A stretch of 52,618 nt of DNA from JAAYYY01 sp964602995 (GCA_964602995.1 CAZRTM010000013.1:1-52618); one strand, 5' to 3'. Shown: positions 25,901-33,868, counted from the stretch's first letter. Program-made: numbers and translations. Notes: generated by a model from the sequence alone, not told the origin.

Positions 25901-28661
25901 GGCGCATGCTTATTGGCGCTCCCTGGGGTTGGAGATTGACCTGGTCATTCTCAACCGCAAGGAATCGACCTATGGGCAGGAGCTGCAGGGAGCCATTCAC
26001 CGCCTGATCCGGCAGGAAGGGAGCGAGAACTGGATGAACCGCCGCGGTGGCATCTTCCTTGTGCGGCGCGATCAGATGGGCGACGCCGACTATGTCCTCC
26101 TACAAAGCGCTGCGCGAGCGGTGTTAGATGGGCATATTGGCTCACTGGCCGCCGAACTGAACGATTTCTACCAGCAGGCGACCTGGCTACCGGCGTTCAC
26201 GGCCAGCCGGACGGAACCGGAGCCGGAGATTGAGCCGGTCGCGCGGCCCGCGGACCTGGTTTTTGACAATGGTTATGGTGGCTTTTCCCCTGATGGCACA
26301 GAATATCTGGTTTATCTGGAGCCTGGACAGCAGACGCCGGCGCCGTGGATTAACGTGGTGGCCAACCCGGAGTTTGGCTTCCTGGTTTCGGAATCGGGCA
26401 GCGGCTATACATGGTCGGTAAACAGCGGCGAGAACCGGCTGACGACGTGGCGCAATGACCCGGTAAGCGACATGCCGGCCGAAGCGCTCTATCTGCGTGA
26501 TGAGGAGACGGCCGAAGTGTGGTCACCCACACCGCAACCTGCACCCGCGCCGGCGCCCTATCTGGTGCGTCATGGGGCTGGTTACTCGCAGTTTGAGCAT
26601 AACAGTCATGGATTGCAGCAGAAATTGCGGCTGTTTGTGGCGCCCGATGCCCCGGTCAAGATTGTGGAGCTACGGGTGGAGAACCGGCTATCGCGGCCGA
26701 GGAGAATCACGGCGACCTTTTATGCTGAGTGGGTTCTGGGCACGTCGCGTGACACGGAAGCATTTATCATTCCAGAATATGCCAAGGAACATCAAGCGCT
26801 GCTGGCGCGCAACCCGTATAACGTTGAGTTTGGTGAGCGGGTGGCTTTTATGGTCAGCTCGCGCAGTCCGCATGGCCTGACTGCCGATCGCACTGAATTT
26901 ATCGGACGCCTGGGGTCGCTGCGACGTCCGGCTGCCTTGCAGCGCATTGGTCTGGAAAACCGCGTTGAGGCTGGGCGCGATTCGTGCGCCGTCATACAAA
27001 TACATCTGGATCTTGAGGTGGGCGGCGCAGAGACGGTCTATTTCCTGGTGGGCCAGGGCGATAATCGCGAGCAGGCGCTGGAGCTGTTGAGCCTCTATCT
27101 GCAGCCAGAGCAAGTGGCCCAGGCCTGGGAAGCCACGCATAGACAATGGGACGAGATTCTGCAGACGGTGCAGGTAGAGACGCCAGATCCGGCCATGGAT
27201 TTATTGCTCAACCGCTGGCTCCTATACCAGGCGTTATCCTGCCGTATCTGGGGCCGTTCGGCGCTATACCAATCCAGCGGCGCTTATGGCTTCCGTGACC
27301 AGCTTCAGGATGTGATGGCGGTCATTCATGTCTGCCCCGACATTGCCCGGGAGCAGATCTTGCGCGCGGCGCGCCACCAGTTCCAGGCCGGCGATGTGCT
27401 GCACTGGTGGCATCCGCCATCGGGGCGCGGGGTGCGCACACGAATCAAAGATGACCTCTTGTGGCTGCCCTACGTCACCGCTTATTACGTGGCTGTTACC
27501 AACGACACGTCGATATTGCAAGAGGAAGTGCCATTCCTACAGGGTGATTCTCTGGCTGATGATGAAGAAGAGCGGTATGGACAGTATAGCTCTACTGAAG
27601 AGACGTATACGATCTTTGAGCACTGTCGCCGGGCGCTGGTGAAGGGTAGCTCAGCCGGCCGTCATGGCTTGCCATTGATAGGCGGCGGTGATTGGAACGA
27701 CGGTATGAACCGGGTGGGTATCGAAGGCAAAGGGGAGAGCGTGTGGCTGGGCTGGTTCTTGCTGACGACGCTGCAGGCCTTTGCCAGCCTGTGCCGTGAG
27801 ATCGGCGAAGAGCAATTGGCTGATGCGTATGAAGAACAGGCCGAAGCTCTGAGAAAGGCGATTGAGACGACGAGCTGGGATGGTAAGTGGTACCGTCGTG
27901 CTTATTATGACGATGGCACGCCGTTGGGATCGGCGCAGAATCGCGAGTGCCAGATCGACGCTATTGCCCAATCCTGGTCGGTGCTCAGCGGGGCCGGGCG
28001 GAAGGATCGGACCGATGAGGCGATGGATTCGGTGTTGGAGCGGCTGGTGAAGTGGGATGAGCGGTTGGTGCTGCTATTCACACCGCCCTTCGACCAGACG
28101 TTTAAGGATCCTGGTTATATTAAGGGCTATCTGCCCGGCATCCGCGAAAATGGCGGCCAGTATACACACGCGGCGCTGTGGACGATCTGGGCCTATGCCG
28201 AGATGGGCCGGACGGAGCTGGCAGAACAGCTTTTCCGCCTGATTAACCCTATTTACCGGGCTGATAGCAAGGAAAAAGCAGACCATTATAAGGTGGAACC
28301 GTACGTGATTTCCGCCGATGTCTATGGCGTTGACCCACACACGGGGCGAGGCGGCTGGACGTGGTATACAGGCTCCAGCGCCTGGATGTACCGGCTGGGC
28401 GTGGAGCAGATTCTGGGCCTGAAGCCGGCGCCCGGAGGTCTACGCATCGCGCCACGCATCCCGCCGCACTGGCCTGGTTTCCGTGCCACCTACCGCGCTG
28501 GCGGCACAGAGGGTACGCTCTATGAAATCGAAGTGCAGAATGGCGATGGGCAGCGAGTGGTTGAGCTGCGCCTGGATGGTCAACAGGTGGAGGGTGACTG
28601 TATTCCGCTGCAGGCGGATGGGGTGGAGCGGCGGAAGGTGTTTGTGCGGCTTGGGAGGTGA
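19989..28661 (+). CDS. ndvB: NdvB-like cyclic β-1,2-glucan synthase (GT84/GH94)
   Basis: A ~2890-aa membrane protein, the largest gene here. Order: an N-terminal cytoplasmic region; a first membrane pair ~355-420; a family-84 glycosyltransferase with TLDADT near 575, SDIYQDLFGEGIY and an RSHRWVRGDWQ motif near 720; more membrane helices ~765-930; a glycoamylase-like domain ~1310-1540 (SWSGTMFEYLMP, MAHHQGMI); then a GH94 phosphorylase-type part to the end with HWWHPPSGRGVRTR and the catalytic GGDWNDGM near 2565. In Agrobacterium and Brucella such proteins prime, extend, trim and cyclise periplasmic β-1,2-glucan. Length matches. The ATG at 19989 overlaps the usp gene by 11 nt; a GTG at 19965 is an alternative. 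No ABC glucan exporter is adjacent. Confidence 0.92.
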   Translation: MPADADLTAENTTIEEEGATGSGRERALEAVAQELARRAHVTLERPSDRVLLARLPSQKEALQDIYRKLVQGNNGELAISYAAEWFLDNYYVIQRAQRQVEEDLPPGYYDELPRLTEPDEGRGLPRVYMVARSLVVHEGCQIEIEHIRRFTHAYQEIQPLTMGELWALPLMLRLVLIHSIIQSASRLTETSVPRKLVSDPLLLHYEIDDADVVAAAVPSLHRLANQDWKRFFESVSLVEQELNRDPAGLYGKMDFETRNRYRQMVEILAAATAEPEVAVAHTAIQLASLSAETAAETAAEMAAVDVDGKEDDEWAGLEMPPNIHVGYYLLAGGREELEQALGYEARGIVRLRRWLLNHPTLVYLGSIGVVAALILGGLLFYAQAVGGTSLQLVLTFFILLIPVTSIAVGLVNWLLTHLIEPRVLPKLDFSEDVPRQASTAVVIPAMLTSEEEARSLLRQLELHYLCNPDPGIRYALLTDFADADSETTEDDDHLLAVALGELRAMNERHEGEPFYLLHRSRQWNEKEGVWMGWERKRGKLHEFNRLLRGATDTSYFVQEGDLDGLKGVQYVITLDADTVLPRESAHRLIGTLAHPLNRAQFDPQTGKVVSGYTVLQPRTEIQPTSATQSLFARVFAGDAGLDLYTLAVSDIYQDLFGEGIYVGKGIYDVDAFERSLEGKAPENALLSHDLFEGIQGRAGLVTDVVFYEDFPPHYLVHVRRSHRWVRGDWQLLPWLLPRFLRPKAYGNAQLEVIDWWKIFDNLRRSLNSPALLLLFVAGWTFLPGQPAVWMLLGLLAPAVSLATSLLMGIMRGISGASWREIVRPVRDSVVRWLLYLAFLPYESTLILDAVITTLVRLLITRRHLLQWTSAAHTARIFGPEVSADLTWKRMGSSLFVTVALGLIVAIFNPEALLVALPLLVTWLLSPQIAFWISRPEKREPAVLSSDEWQALRRLARRTWFFFEHFVGPDDNWLPPDHFQESPKGMVAHRTSPTNLGLYLVSVLSAYHLGYAGALDLILRLRPTFETLDRMDRYRGHFLNWIDTRTLAPLPPRYVSSVDSGNLAACFLALRQGCEQALGDPVLRWERWQGLQDVLGVLDEVVSDAADGEDGAVRELHAHLHQMQLRLNAARDDVESWIPLFLQVEMQGRTELDRLLLQLLESELPAVNATTLRNWRVHVENIHLHLSSMRRELEMLAPWLLAMNERPPIFEQEGPLASLWAELKERLPANPTLREVPVLMATGQETLEKIIAQLEDEQQGAADEQAADEVAAALQWSRSLQQKLNQARLAVESLEIGFRDLAEQSERYFQEMDFSFLFNKRRQVFHIGYNMDTGQLDRNYYDLLASEARIMSLVAIVKNDVPQSHWLHLARPITEVDSGRTLLSWSGTMFEYLMPPLWLRRYEGTLLNDSEYNAVDHQIAYGRKNGVPWGISESGFFTFDSAMNYQYRAFGVPGLGFKRGLGEDMVISPYASLLAVSLRPREVVENLRELQAQGMLGRYGFYEAIDFTEARLKLGHRYEIVRSFMAHHQGMILVALLNYLQDNRMVEHFHRDARIQSAELLLQEQVPHQAPLEFPSEEDITAVRPAEPAIATHPWPVPLHSPLPSVRILSNGRYRVLLTNAGAGYSRWRDVALTRWRSDTTKDNWGQWLYVEELDNDVMWSVGMQPITPGVSPSPRARDLSGQGEVLYYPYMAEFRRREHNIVLRMDVTVPPADDVEVRRVRITNDSEESRRLRLTSYGEVVLVDQATDERHQAFVKLFVESEYVEELNALLFRKRTRSDQEEPIFLAHMLVLHGDIPETKAYESDRARFLGRGRTPSWPVALESEEWLSGTTGATLDPIMSLGQVIELEPHASIELALVTGVARSRREVLELMRGYRSWSNIERAFGQARAAVERTLRVLDLESPDLEQAQRLLSLLLYPHHAFRAESGVLATNERGQSGLWGFGISGDYPILLIEVEEESEAMMLQEVLRAHAYWRSLGLEIDLVILNRKESTYGQELQGAIHRLIRQEGSENWMNRRGGIFLVRRDQMGDADYVLLQSAARAVLDGHIGSLAAELNDFYQQATWLPAFTASRTEPEPEIEPVARPADLVFDNGYGGFSPDGTEYLVYLEPGQQTPAPWINVVANPEFGFLVSESGSGYTWSVNSGENRLTTWRNDPVSDMPAEALYLRDEETAEVWSPTPQPAPAPAPYLVRHGAGYSQFEHNSHGLQQKLRLFVAPDAPVKIVELRVENRLSRPRRITATFYAEWVLGTSRDTEAFIIPEYAKEHQALLARNPYNVEFGERVAFMVSSRSPHGLTADRTEFIGRLGSLRRPAALQRIGLENRVEAGRDSCAVIQIHLDLEVGGAETVYFLVGQGDNREQALELLSLYLQPEQVAQAWEATHRQWDEILQTVQVETPDPAMDLLLNRWLLYQALSCRIWGRSALYQSSGAYGFRDQLQDVMAVIHVCPDIAREQILRAARHQFQAGDVLHWWHPPSGRGVRTRIKDDLLWLPYVTAYYVAVTNDTSILQEEVPFLQGDSLADDEEERYGQYSSTEETYTIFEHCRRALVKGSSAGRHGLPLIGGGDWNDGMNRVGIEGKGESVWLGWFLLTTLQAFASLCREIGEEQLADAYEEQAEALRKAIETTSWDGKWYRRAYYDDGTPLGSAQNRECQIDAIAQSWSVLSGAGRKDRTDEAMDSVLERLVKWDERLVLLFTPPFDQTFKDPGYIKGYLPGIRENGGQYTHAALWTIWAYAEMGRTELAEQLFRLINPIYRADSKEKADHYKVEPYVISADVYGVDPHTGRGGWTWYTGSSAWMYRLGVEQILGLKPAPGGLRIAPRIPPHWPGFRATYRAGGTEGTLYEIEVQNGDGQRVVELRLDGQQVEGDCIPLQADGVERRKVFVRLGR

Positions 28662-28769
28662 TTGGAGATNNNNNNNNNNNNNNNNNNNNNNNNNNNNNNN
28701 NNNNNNNNNNNNNNNNNNNNNNNNNNNNNNNNNNNNNNNNNNNNNNNNNNNNNNNNNNNNNNNNNNNNN
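28659..28769. repeat. Left edge of a heptamer-repeat element, then a 100-N gap
   Basis: The ndvB stop codon runs straight into TGATTGGAGAT, the heptamer seen at three other loci, and then into 100 N. The rest of the element is presumably in the gap. After it, 28770-28820 holds no recognisable repeat. Confidence 0.6.
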
Positions 28770-28820
28770 ACTTAATTCTAAGACCTTTCCTACGAATTCC
28801 CTACGGGGAGAGTTAGAAAG

Positions 28821-28849
28821 TTGAACGAGTGGGCGGTTGCCTGTATAGT
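28821..28849 (+). promoter_or_regulatory. Promoter of the PP2C gene, leaderless type
   Basis: TTGAAC at 28821-28826, 17 nt and TATAGT at 28844-28849, then 6 nt to the ATG at 28856. This fixes the start and rules out the longer GTG reading from 28829, which would lie inside the promoter. Confidence 0.78.
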
Positions 28850-28855
28850 TTTTCC

Positions 28856-29776
28856 ATGACAGAAACAGGTTTGGTCGAAGCCTCTTTGCGCACTGACCAG
28901 GGACGGGTCCGTCCTAACAACGAGGACTTTGTGGCCTGGCATGAACCGCAAGAGGCAGGGGAAGCGGAGCGTAACGGTTGGCTGTATATTCTGGCTGATG
29001 GAGCGGGCGGCATGGACGCAGGCGAGGTTGCCAGCCAGTTTGCCACGGAACGCACGCTAGAACATTACCTTGCCGACGGCGAGGAACGAAATTGGGGCCG
29101 CCGCCTCTACAAGGCGATGCAGGCGGCCAACACAGATTTGCGTGAGCTATGCGCCAGTCGCAATGACAACAGCCGCATGGCAACCACGATGGTGGCCACC
29201 GTGATCCACGACCACCGCGCCCACATCGCCAATGTGGGTGATAGCCGCGCCTATGTCTGGCGGCGGGGACAGTTGCGGCAGATTACCAAGGACCAGAGTC
29301 TGGTGGCGCAATTGGTGGACGAGGGGGCGATTACGGCGGAAGAAGCGGCCAATCACCCACGGCGCAACGTCATTCTCTATAGTCTGGGTTCGGAAAGGAC
29401 GCCGCGCATTGACCTGTTTACGCTGGAACTGGAGCCGGGAGATCAGTTGGTTGTCTGCTCCGATGGCCTGACGCGACACGTGAGTGACGAAGAGATTGCT
29501 ATGGTTCTGGTGGACCAGCCGCCGGACGAGGCCACAGAGACGCTGATTAAGCTGGCCAACGAGCGGGGTGGGCAGGACAATATCTCCGTTGGCGTGCTGG
29601 CCTTTCGCCCAATGGGCAGCGCGGCGCGTGTTGTTTCTGGCAGGCGGCGCGCGCGGGCGGGCCAGATTTCGGCTCGGGGGCGCGCTTTTCTCTGGGTCTA
29701 CACGTTGTTGCTTTCTCTTGTGCAGAGCGCCGTTATTTTCGCTATCTGGCTCTACTTGCAATCTGCCCAACCCTGA
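28856..29776 (+). CDS. PP2C-family serine/threonine phosphatase, membrane-anchored
   Basis: A 306-aa protein phosphatase. It has the PP2C motifs with metal-binding Asp residues: RPNNEDF, DGAGGMDAGEVAS (usually DGMGG), VGDSRAYVWRRG, CSDGLTRHVSDEE and GGQDNISV. After ~250 residues a basic linker leads to one C-terminal membrane helix (FLWVYTLLLSLVQSAVIFAIWLYL), so the catalytic domain faces the cytoplasm. These phosphatases usually oppose a Hanks-type Ser/Thr kinase; none is in the window. The next gene follows after 18 nt and also ends in a membrane helix. Confidence 0.93.
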   Translation: MTETGLVEASLRTDQGRVRPNNEDFVAWHEPQEAGEAERNGWLYILADGAGGMDAGEVASQFATERTLEHYLADGEERNWGRRLYKAMQAANTDLRELCASRNDNSRMATTMVATVIHDHRAHIANVGDSRAYVWRRGQLRQITKDQSLVAQLVDEGAITAEEAANHPRRNVILYSLGSERTPRIDLFTLELEPGDQLVVCSDGLTRHVSDEEIAMVLVDQPPDEATETLIKLANERGGQDNISVGVLAFRPMGSAARVVSGRRRARAGQISARGRAFLWVYTLLLSLVQSAVIFAIWLYLQSAQP

Positions 29777-29794
29777 TAATCAGAGGTGTCTCAC

Positions 29795-30376
29795 ATGACG
29801 ACGAGAAGGTTCAGTAACCCCCCACAAGGCCTGGGGCGGCTTATGTTTCGCGCGCCTATCTATCTCTACCGTGCGGGTCTGGGCTGGCTGCTGGGCGACC
29901 GCTTTCTGTTGCTACACCATGTGGGACGGCGCAGTGGGCTGCCCCGGCAGACGGTGCTGGAGGTGGCAGACTATGACCCGGCGACAGATAGTTATTATAT
30001 AGTCTCCGGGTTTGGTCGTGGTTCGCAGTGGTTCAAGAATTTGCAGGCCAACCCTGAGGTGGAGATTCAGGTCGGTAGCCGGCGGCTGGCGGTGCGGGCT
30101 GAGGTGTTGGATGCTGACGCTTCGGGTGCGCGAATGGCGGAGTATGTACGAAATCACCCGCTGGCGGCGCAGGCTCTGGCCCGGGTGTTGGGCATCGAGA
30201 TAGACGGGTCGGAAGCGGATTACCGGCGGATTGGGCAGGAGCAGCTGCCTTTTGTGGCCCTACGGCCCCTGCGCGTGCTGCGCGAGACGCCCACCGTGCA
30301 GGAGATAGTCGCCCCATTGCTGCTGGTCGCGGCGGTTCTGGTTGTGCTGTGGCTGGGCGCCAGGGAGCGCCGGTGA
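29795..30376 (+). CDS. Deazaflavin-dependent nitroreductase-like (DDN/PF04075) protein
   Basis: A 193-aa protein. Residues ~20-150 match the F420/flavin-binding DDN split-barrel family: LLLHHVGRRSGLPRQTVLEV, YYIVSGFGRGSQWFKNLQANPEVEIQVG and the VLDADASGARMAEYVRNHP stretch. A C-terminal membrane helix (IVAPLLLVAAVLVVLWLG) is added, which is unusual for the family. GAGGTG precedes the ATG at 29795. It lies 18 nt after the PP2C gene and is probably cotranscribed. The cofactor (F420, FMN or another) cannot be decided from sequence. Confidence 0.85.
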   Translation: MTTRRFSNPPQGLGRLMFRAPIYLYRAGLGWLLGDRFLLLHHVGRRSGLPRQTVLEVADYDPATDSYYIVSGFGRGSQWFKNLQANPEVEIQVGSRRLAVRAEVLDADASGARMAEYVRNHPLAAQALARVLGIEIDGSEADYRRIGQEQLPFVALRPLRVLRETPTVQEIVAPLLLVAAVLVVLWLGARERR

Positions 30377-30382
30377 GCGATT

Positions 30383-30411
30383 TTGACCACCATTAGCAAA
30401 CATAATATAAT
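30383..30411 (+). promoter_or_regulatory. Promoter of the RNase J gene
   Basis: TTGACC at 30383-30388, 17 nt and a consensus TATAAT at 30406-30411. It predicts a transcript start near 30418, about 300 nt before the coding region. Confidence 0.85.
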
Positions 30412-30417
30412 TGAGGG

Positions 30418-30719
30418 ATCTTGTAGGGGTAAGAGAGCCGGATAGCCGTCTTTCGCTTTTGCAATTTGTTATCCGATTGTCTTACCCGTACGAAGATCGC
30501 TTCGTACATGACGAACAACTGACGCTTGCCGTATGAGGCTAAGAGGCGGGCCTATGAGTCGCTCTGTGCGTGGTCGGATGACCTTCCAGATAGCGCTCAG
30601 ACCCCTCTCTTTCTGTCCCCGTCTTGGCCGCCCCATGCTGCAGTCGTCTTACATAATAATTTGGAGGCGCGCAGGTGCTCTGTCACCGTGCGCGTCATTG
30701 ACACGCTCATGGAGGCAAA
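30418..30719 (+). promoter_or_regulatory. Structured 5' leader of the RNase J mRNA
   Basis: A ~300-nt untranslated leader with stacked hairpins. The first runs 30427-30487: GGGTAAGA with TCTTACCC outside, CGGATA with TATCCG inside. Immediately after it comes GTACGAAG-ATCG-CTTCGTAC (30488-30507), a perfect 8-bp stem with a four-base loop. A third is at 30668-30694 (GCGCAGGTG with CACC-G-TGCGC). GGAGG at 30663-30667 precedes an 8-codon ORF (GTG at 30675, stop at 30699-30701). The rnj start has its own GGAGG. I infer autoregulation of RNase J, as known for leaders of other ribonuclease mRNAs. No riboswitch class is recognised. Confidence 0.5.
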
Positions 30720-32357
30720 ATGAGTTCTAAGTTACGCATCGTCCCTCTCGGCGGCTGTGGTGAGGTCGGCAAGAATATGACGGTGATCGAATATGAAGAT
30801 GAAATGTTGATCATCGATGCCGGCATCATGTTCCCCGAGAACGATATGCTGGGAATCGACTATATTATCCCCGATTACCAGTACATCATGGACAAGCGCG
30901 AAAAGATTAAGGCGGTGCTGGTGACGCACGGGCACGAAGATCACGTCGGTGCGCTGCCCCATCTGATGCAGGATATCAACGCTCCTATCTACGCCACGCC
31001 GCTGACGTTGGGCCTGATTGAGGTGAAGTTACGCGAGGCGGGGGTTCTGCAACAAGTTGAATTGAAGAAGATTCAGGCCGGGTTTAATTTCCGCCTGGGT
31101 CAGTTCAACATTGAACCATTCCACGTGGCGCATAGCATTCCCGACTGTGTGGGCTTCGGCATCACCACACCAGTGGGCCTGATTGTGCACACAGGCGACT
31201 ATAAGTTTGACCATACGCCAGTGGACGGCTGGCCCCCTGACTTTGCCAAGCTGGCGTCCTTTTCACAGCGTGGTGTGCTGGCTCTGTTGGCTGACAGCAC
31301 CAACGCGGAGCGCCCTGGTTGGACGCCGTCGGAGCAGGTAATTAACGAGGCGTTCGAAGATCTATTCCGCGAGGCCAAGGGGCGTATCATTATTGCCTCG
31401 TTCGCTTCGCTCATCTCCCGCATCCAGCAGGTGGTGTACATGGCGCAGAAGTTCGACCGTAAGCTGGCGATTACGGGCCGTTCCATGCGCAAGAATACGC
31501 GTATGGCGCAGGAGCTGGGGTACCTGGAGATTCCGGATGATATGGTCATCGACATCAACGAGCTGGACCGCTTCCCGGACAGTAAGGTGGTGATTATGGC
31601 CACAGGGTCTCAGGGCGAGCCGGGCGCGGTGTTGGGCCGGCTGGCGACGGGGCGGCACCGGCAGCTAAGTATTAAAGAGGGCGACACAGTTGTGCTGTCG
31701 GCGCATCCCATCCCTGGTAATGAGGAAATGATTCACCGCATCATCAACCGCCTCTACCAGCGTGGCGCGGAGGTGCTGTATGATCAGATCAGGAATGTGC
31801 ACGTCTCAGGCCATGCCTCGCGCGATGAGATGAAGCTGATGATTAACCTGGTGCGGCCGAAGTTCATGATTCCGGTGCACGGTGAGCTACGCCACCTGAA
31901 GCACCACGCCAAGATGGCGGAGGATCTGGGTATTGCCAAACAGAATATCGCCGTGGTAGAAAACGGGACGATTCTGGAGCTGGACGAGCATTCGATGAAG
32001 GTGGGCGAGCGCATTCCGGGCGGCTACATCTACGTACAGGGGGCCAGCGTGGGTGACATTGGCCCGGCGGTCATCCGCGACCGCGAGATGCTTTCGGAAA
32101 GCGGTTTCGTGGTTGTTGTGGTCGATACGGACGAGCAGGGCGCCATTATTGGCCGGCCTGAGTTTGTGACGCGCGGCTTTGCCGACGGGCGCGATTCGCA
32201 GGATCTGTTCAAGGGTGCTGAGGAGACGGTGATGCGCACTGTGCGCAAATATCGCGAACATCCCAAGCAGATGAATGGCAAACTGGCCGATGCGCTGGGA
32301 CGCTATCTATACCAGGAGACAGGGCGCAGGCCGTTGGTGCAGGCGGTGGTTAAGTAG
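30720..32357 (+). CDS. rnj: Ribonuclease J
   Basis: A 545-aa metallo-β-lactamase/β-CASP ribonuclease with 5'-3' exonuclease and endonuclease activity in mRNA decay and RNA maturation. It has MxxKLRIVPLGGCGEVGKNM, the zinc motif H70-G-H-E-D-H75, HSIPDCVGF, HTGDYKFD and DSTNAERPG. The β-CASP part has TGSQGEP, SAHPIPGNE and HVSGHASRDEM, then IPVHGE. Length is normal. GGAGG lies 5 nt before the ATG. The long leader suggests control of its own mRNA. The stop codon is the first base triplet of a heptamer-repeat element. Confidence 0.96.
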   Translation: MSSKLRIVPLGGCGEVGKNMTVIEYEDEMLIIDAGIMFPENDMLGIDYIIPDYQYIMDKREKIKAVLVTHGHEDHVGALPHLMQDINAPIYATPLTLGLIEVKLREAGVLQQVELKKIQAGFNFRLGQFNIEPFHVAHSIPDCVGFGITTPVGLIVHTGDYKFDHTPVDGWPPDFAKLASFSQRGVLALLADSTNAERPGWTPSEQVINEAFEDLFREAKGRIIIASFASLISRIQQVVYMAQKFDRKLAITGRSMRKNTRMAQELGYLEIPDDMVIDINELDRFPDSKVVIMATGSQGEPGAVLGRLATGRHRQLSIKEGDTVVLSAHPIPGNEEMIHRIINRLYQRGAEVLYDQIRNVHVSGHASRDEMKLMINLVRPKFMIPVHGELRHLKHHAKMAEDLGIAKQNIAVVENGTILELDEHSMKVGERIPGGYIYVQGASVGDIGPAVIRDREMLSESGFVVVVVDTDEQGAIIGRPEFVTRGFADGRDSQDLFKGAEETVMRTVRKYREHPKQMNGKLADALGRYLYQETGRRPLVQAVVK

Positions 32358-32586
32358 AGATTGGAGGACTGGAGATCGGAGATTGGAGATTAGAGAATTG
32401 GCTTTTGCCGCAGATGCCCCGGCACGGGGGACGCGGATGGGGTGGTGGTTGGCTGGTTCGCTTCTAAAGCTCTAAAGCACCCACCAAATAACCAAAAAAA
32501 TTCGTCTAATTCGTGTAATTCGTGGCAAAACCAATCTCCGATCTCCAGTCTCTAATCTCCAATCTCCAATCTCCAGTCTCCAATCA
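32355..32586. repeat. Heptamer-array inverted-repeat element A
   Basis: Fills the whole space between the convergent rnj and M23 genes. The left arm has about six GAGAYTR heptamers, then TTTTGCCGCAGATG with a CCC...GGG insert. The right arm is eight inverted heptamers after AATTCGTGTAATTCGTGGC. Both gene stop codons are part of the outer heptamers (TAGAGATTGG; TGATTGGAG on the minus strand). The whole could fold into one long hairpin and act as a two-way terminator. Confidence 0.85.
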
Positions 32587-33864
32587 CTCCACATGTTCCG
32601 GTTCTGGAGTTCCCTCTGTGTTTTCAACTTCGGGATCGGGCGTGGGGGTTGCTGTGGCGGGGGCGAAGACGTAGCTGGTTTGTACTTCGAGGAAGTTGGT
32701 GCGGCCGGGTAGGATGTCTATAATGTAGCGGAAGATGACGCCCGTTTTGACGGTCACTTCGTAGCGCCCGGCGGGGAGGTCACCGATGACGAAATTCTCC
32801 TGCCAGACGGGGTCGGGGACTACTTCCCAGGAGAGGTAGGTGTACTGCGAGCGTTTGGGCGTGTCTACGTTGAGAGGGCGTACCTCGACGATGGCGCCGG
32901 TGATGAATTTGCCCTCTCTGTCGATAACGCGGCCGGCGAGGGTGCCCCACCCTTCGTAGGGTGCAATCCACAGCATAGGGTTACGCGTTTCGTCGTGCAG
33001 GTCCTCGCCCAGGCGCACTTCCAGATGCAGGTGTGGGCCACTGACGATGCCGGTGGCGCCCACGGCAGCGATGAGCTGGCCCTGCTCCACATAGTCCCCT
33101 TCTTCTACAAATAACTCCATCGTGTGCGCGTAGAGGGTGTAGACGTCCATGCCCCGCCATTGCCAATCGTGCTTGATGATGACGGTGTTGCCATAGTAGT
33201 TGACGCCGTCGATGTTGCTGCGCTTCACGCCGGCATGGACAACGGTGCCACTGCTCGCGGCCAGAACCGGTGTTCCAGGCGGGTTGGGAAAGTCCAGCCC
33301 GCGGTGGATGCGCAGAGAGCCGTATTCAGGGATCAATACGTCGTTGCCGTAGGGGTAATATTCCAGGTCGTAGTTGCGGCTACCTGATGGCAGAGGACGG
33401 ATCAACCAATAATGATCGTCGGGGTGTAGCGAAAGGGGGACGGAGTAGGGCGGCGGGCGCCATTCCAGCGTGGCCTCAGGCCCGATGTTGGGCTGGCGAT
33501 AGAGCCGCGCCTGGTCGGGGCGTATTCCAGGCGTGTCTGGCAGTGGTGCGGGCTCGTAGGTGACAGAGAAGGTGGCAGTGGGCGATGGCGATGGTAGCGG
33601 TTCTGGCGCTTTGGTGGCGGCCGCTACCTGCTGCTCTGGTTTGGGCGTTGCGGTGGTGACATCGCCACTACGGGCTTCGATGTTGGCAACGACGGGGGTG
33701 TCTGCGGCTGGAACCAGCGTTGGGGGAGCAGGGCTGGCGCAGGCAGCCAGAAGAAATAGCAGAACCAGCGCCGGTAGCCGGTACAAGAGGCGAGAGAGTG
33801 CGGTTCGGCTCCGGGCTGCGGCGTGGTCATGATGTGGGCGCCGTCCGGGCTCTTGGTTATGCAT
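32584..33864 (-). CDS. M23-family metallopeptidase lipoprotein
   Basis: A 426-aa exported protein. The N-terminus has a long basic region, then LVLLFLLAACASP, a lipobox with the Cys near residue 42. A Pro/Thr-rich linker follows. The LytM/M23 zinc peptidase domain has H-x-x-x-D in RIHRGLDF near 186-190 and the HLH pair near 276-278 (SGPHLHLEV). After it comes a carboxypeptidase-regulatory-like β-domain (LAGRVIDREGKFITGAIVEVR) and an acidic tail. The likely role is cell-wall peptide cleavage outside the membrane. It lies 4 nt after the propeller gene and is cotranscribed with it. Its stop codon lies in a repeat. Confidence 0.9.
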   Translation of the reverse strand: MHNQEPGRRPHHDHAAARSRTALSRLLYRLPALVLLFLLAACASPAPPTLVPAADTPVVANIEARSGDVTTATPKPEQQVAAATKAPEPLPSPSPTATFSVTYEPAPLPDTPGIRPDQARLYRQPNIGPEATLEWRPPPYSVPLSLHPDDHYWLIRPLPSGSRNYDLEYYPYGNDVLIPEYGSLRIHRGLDFPNPPGTPVLAASSGTVVHAGVKRSNIDGVNYYGNTVIIKHDWQWRGMDVYTLYAHTMELFVEEGDYVEQGQLIAAVGATGIVSGPHLHLEVRLGEDLHDETRNPMLWIAPYEGWGTLAGRVIDREGKFITGAIVEVRPLNVDTPKRSQYTYLSWEVVPDPVWQENFVIGDLPAGRYEVTVKTGVIFRYIIDILPGRTNFLEVQTSYVFAPATATPTPDPEVENTEGTPEPEHVE

Positions 33865-33868
33865 GGCG

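Noticed and set aside
28829..28855. Longer GTG start for the PP2C gene
   Set aside because: These codons contain the -10 box of the promoter whose start site matches the ATG at 28856.
30526..30723. 65-aa ORFs in the RNase J leader
   Set aside because: Composition is not protein-like, frames overlap the leader hairpins, and there is no ribosome-binding site.
32355..32586. Heptamer arrays as a CRISPR array
   Set aside because: Repeats are 7 bp with no spacers and are arranged as inverted arms; no cas genes are in the window.
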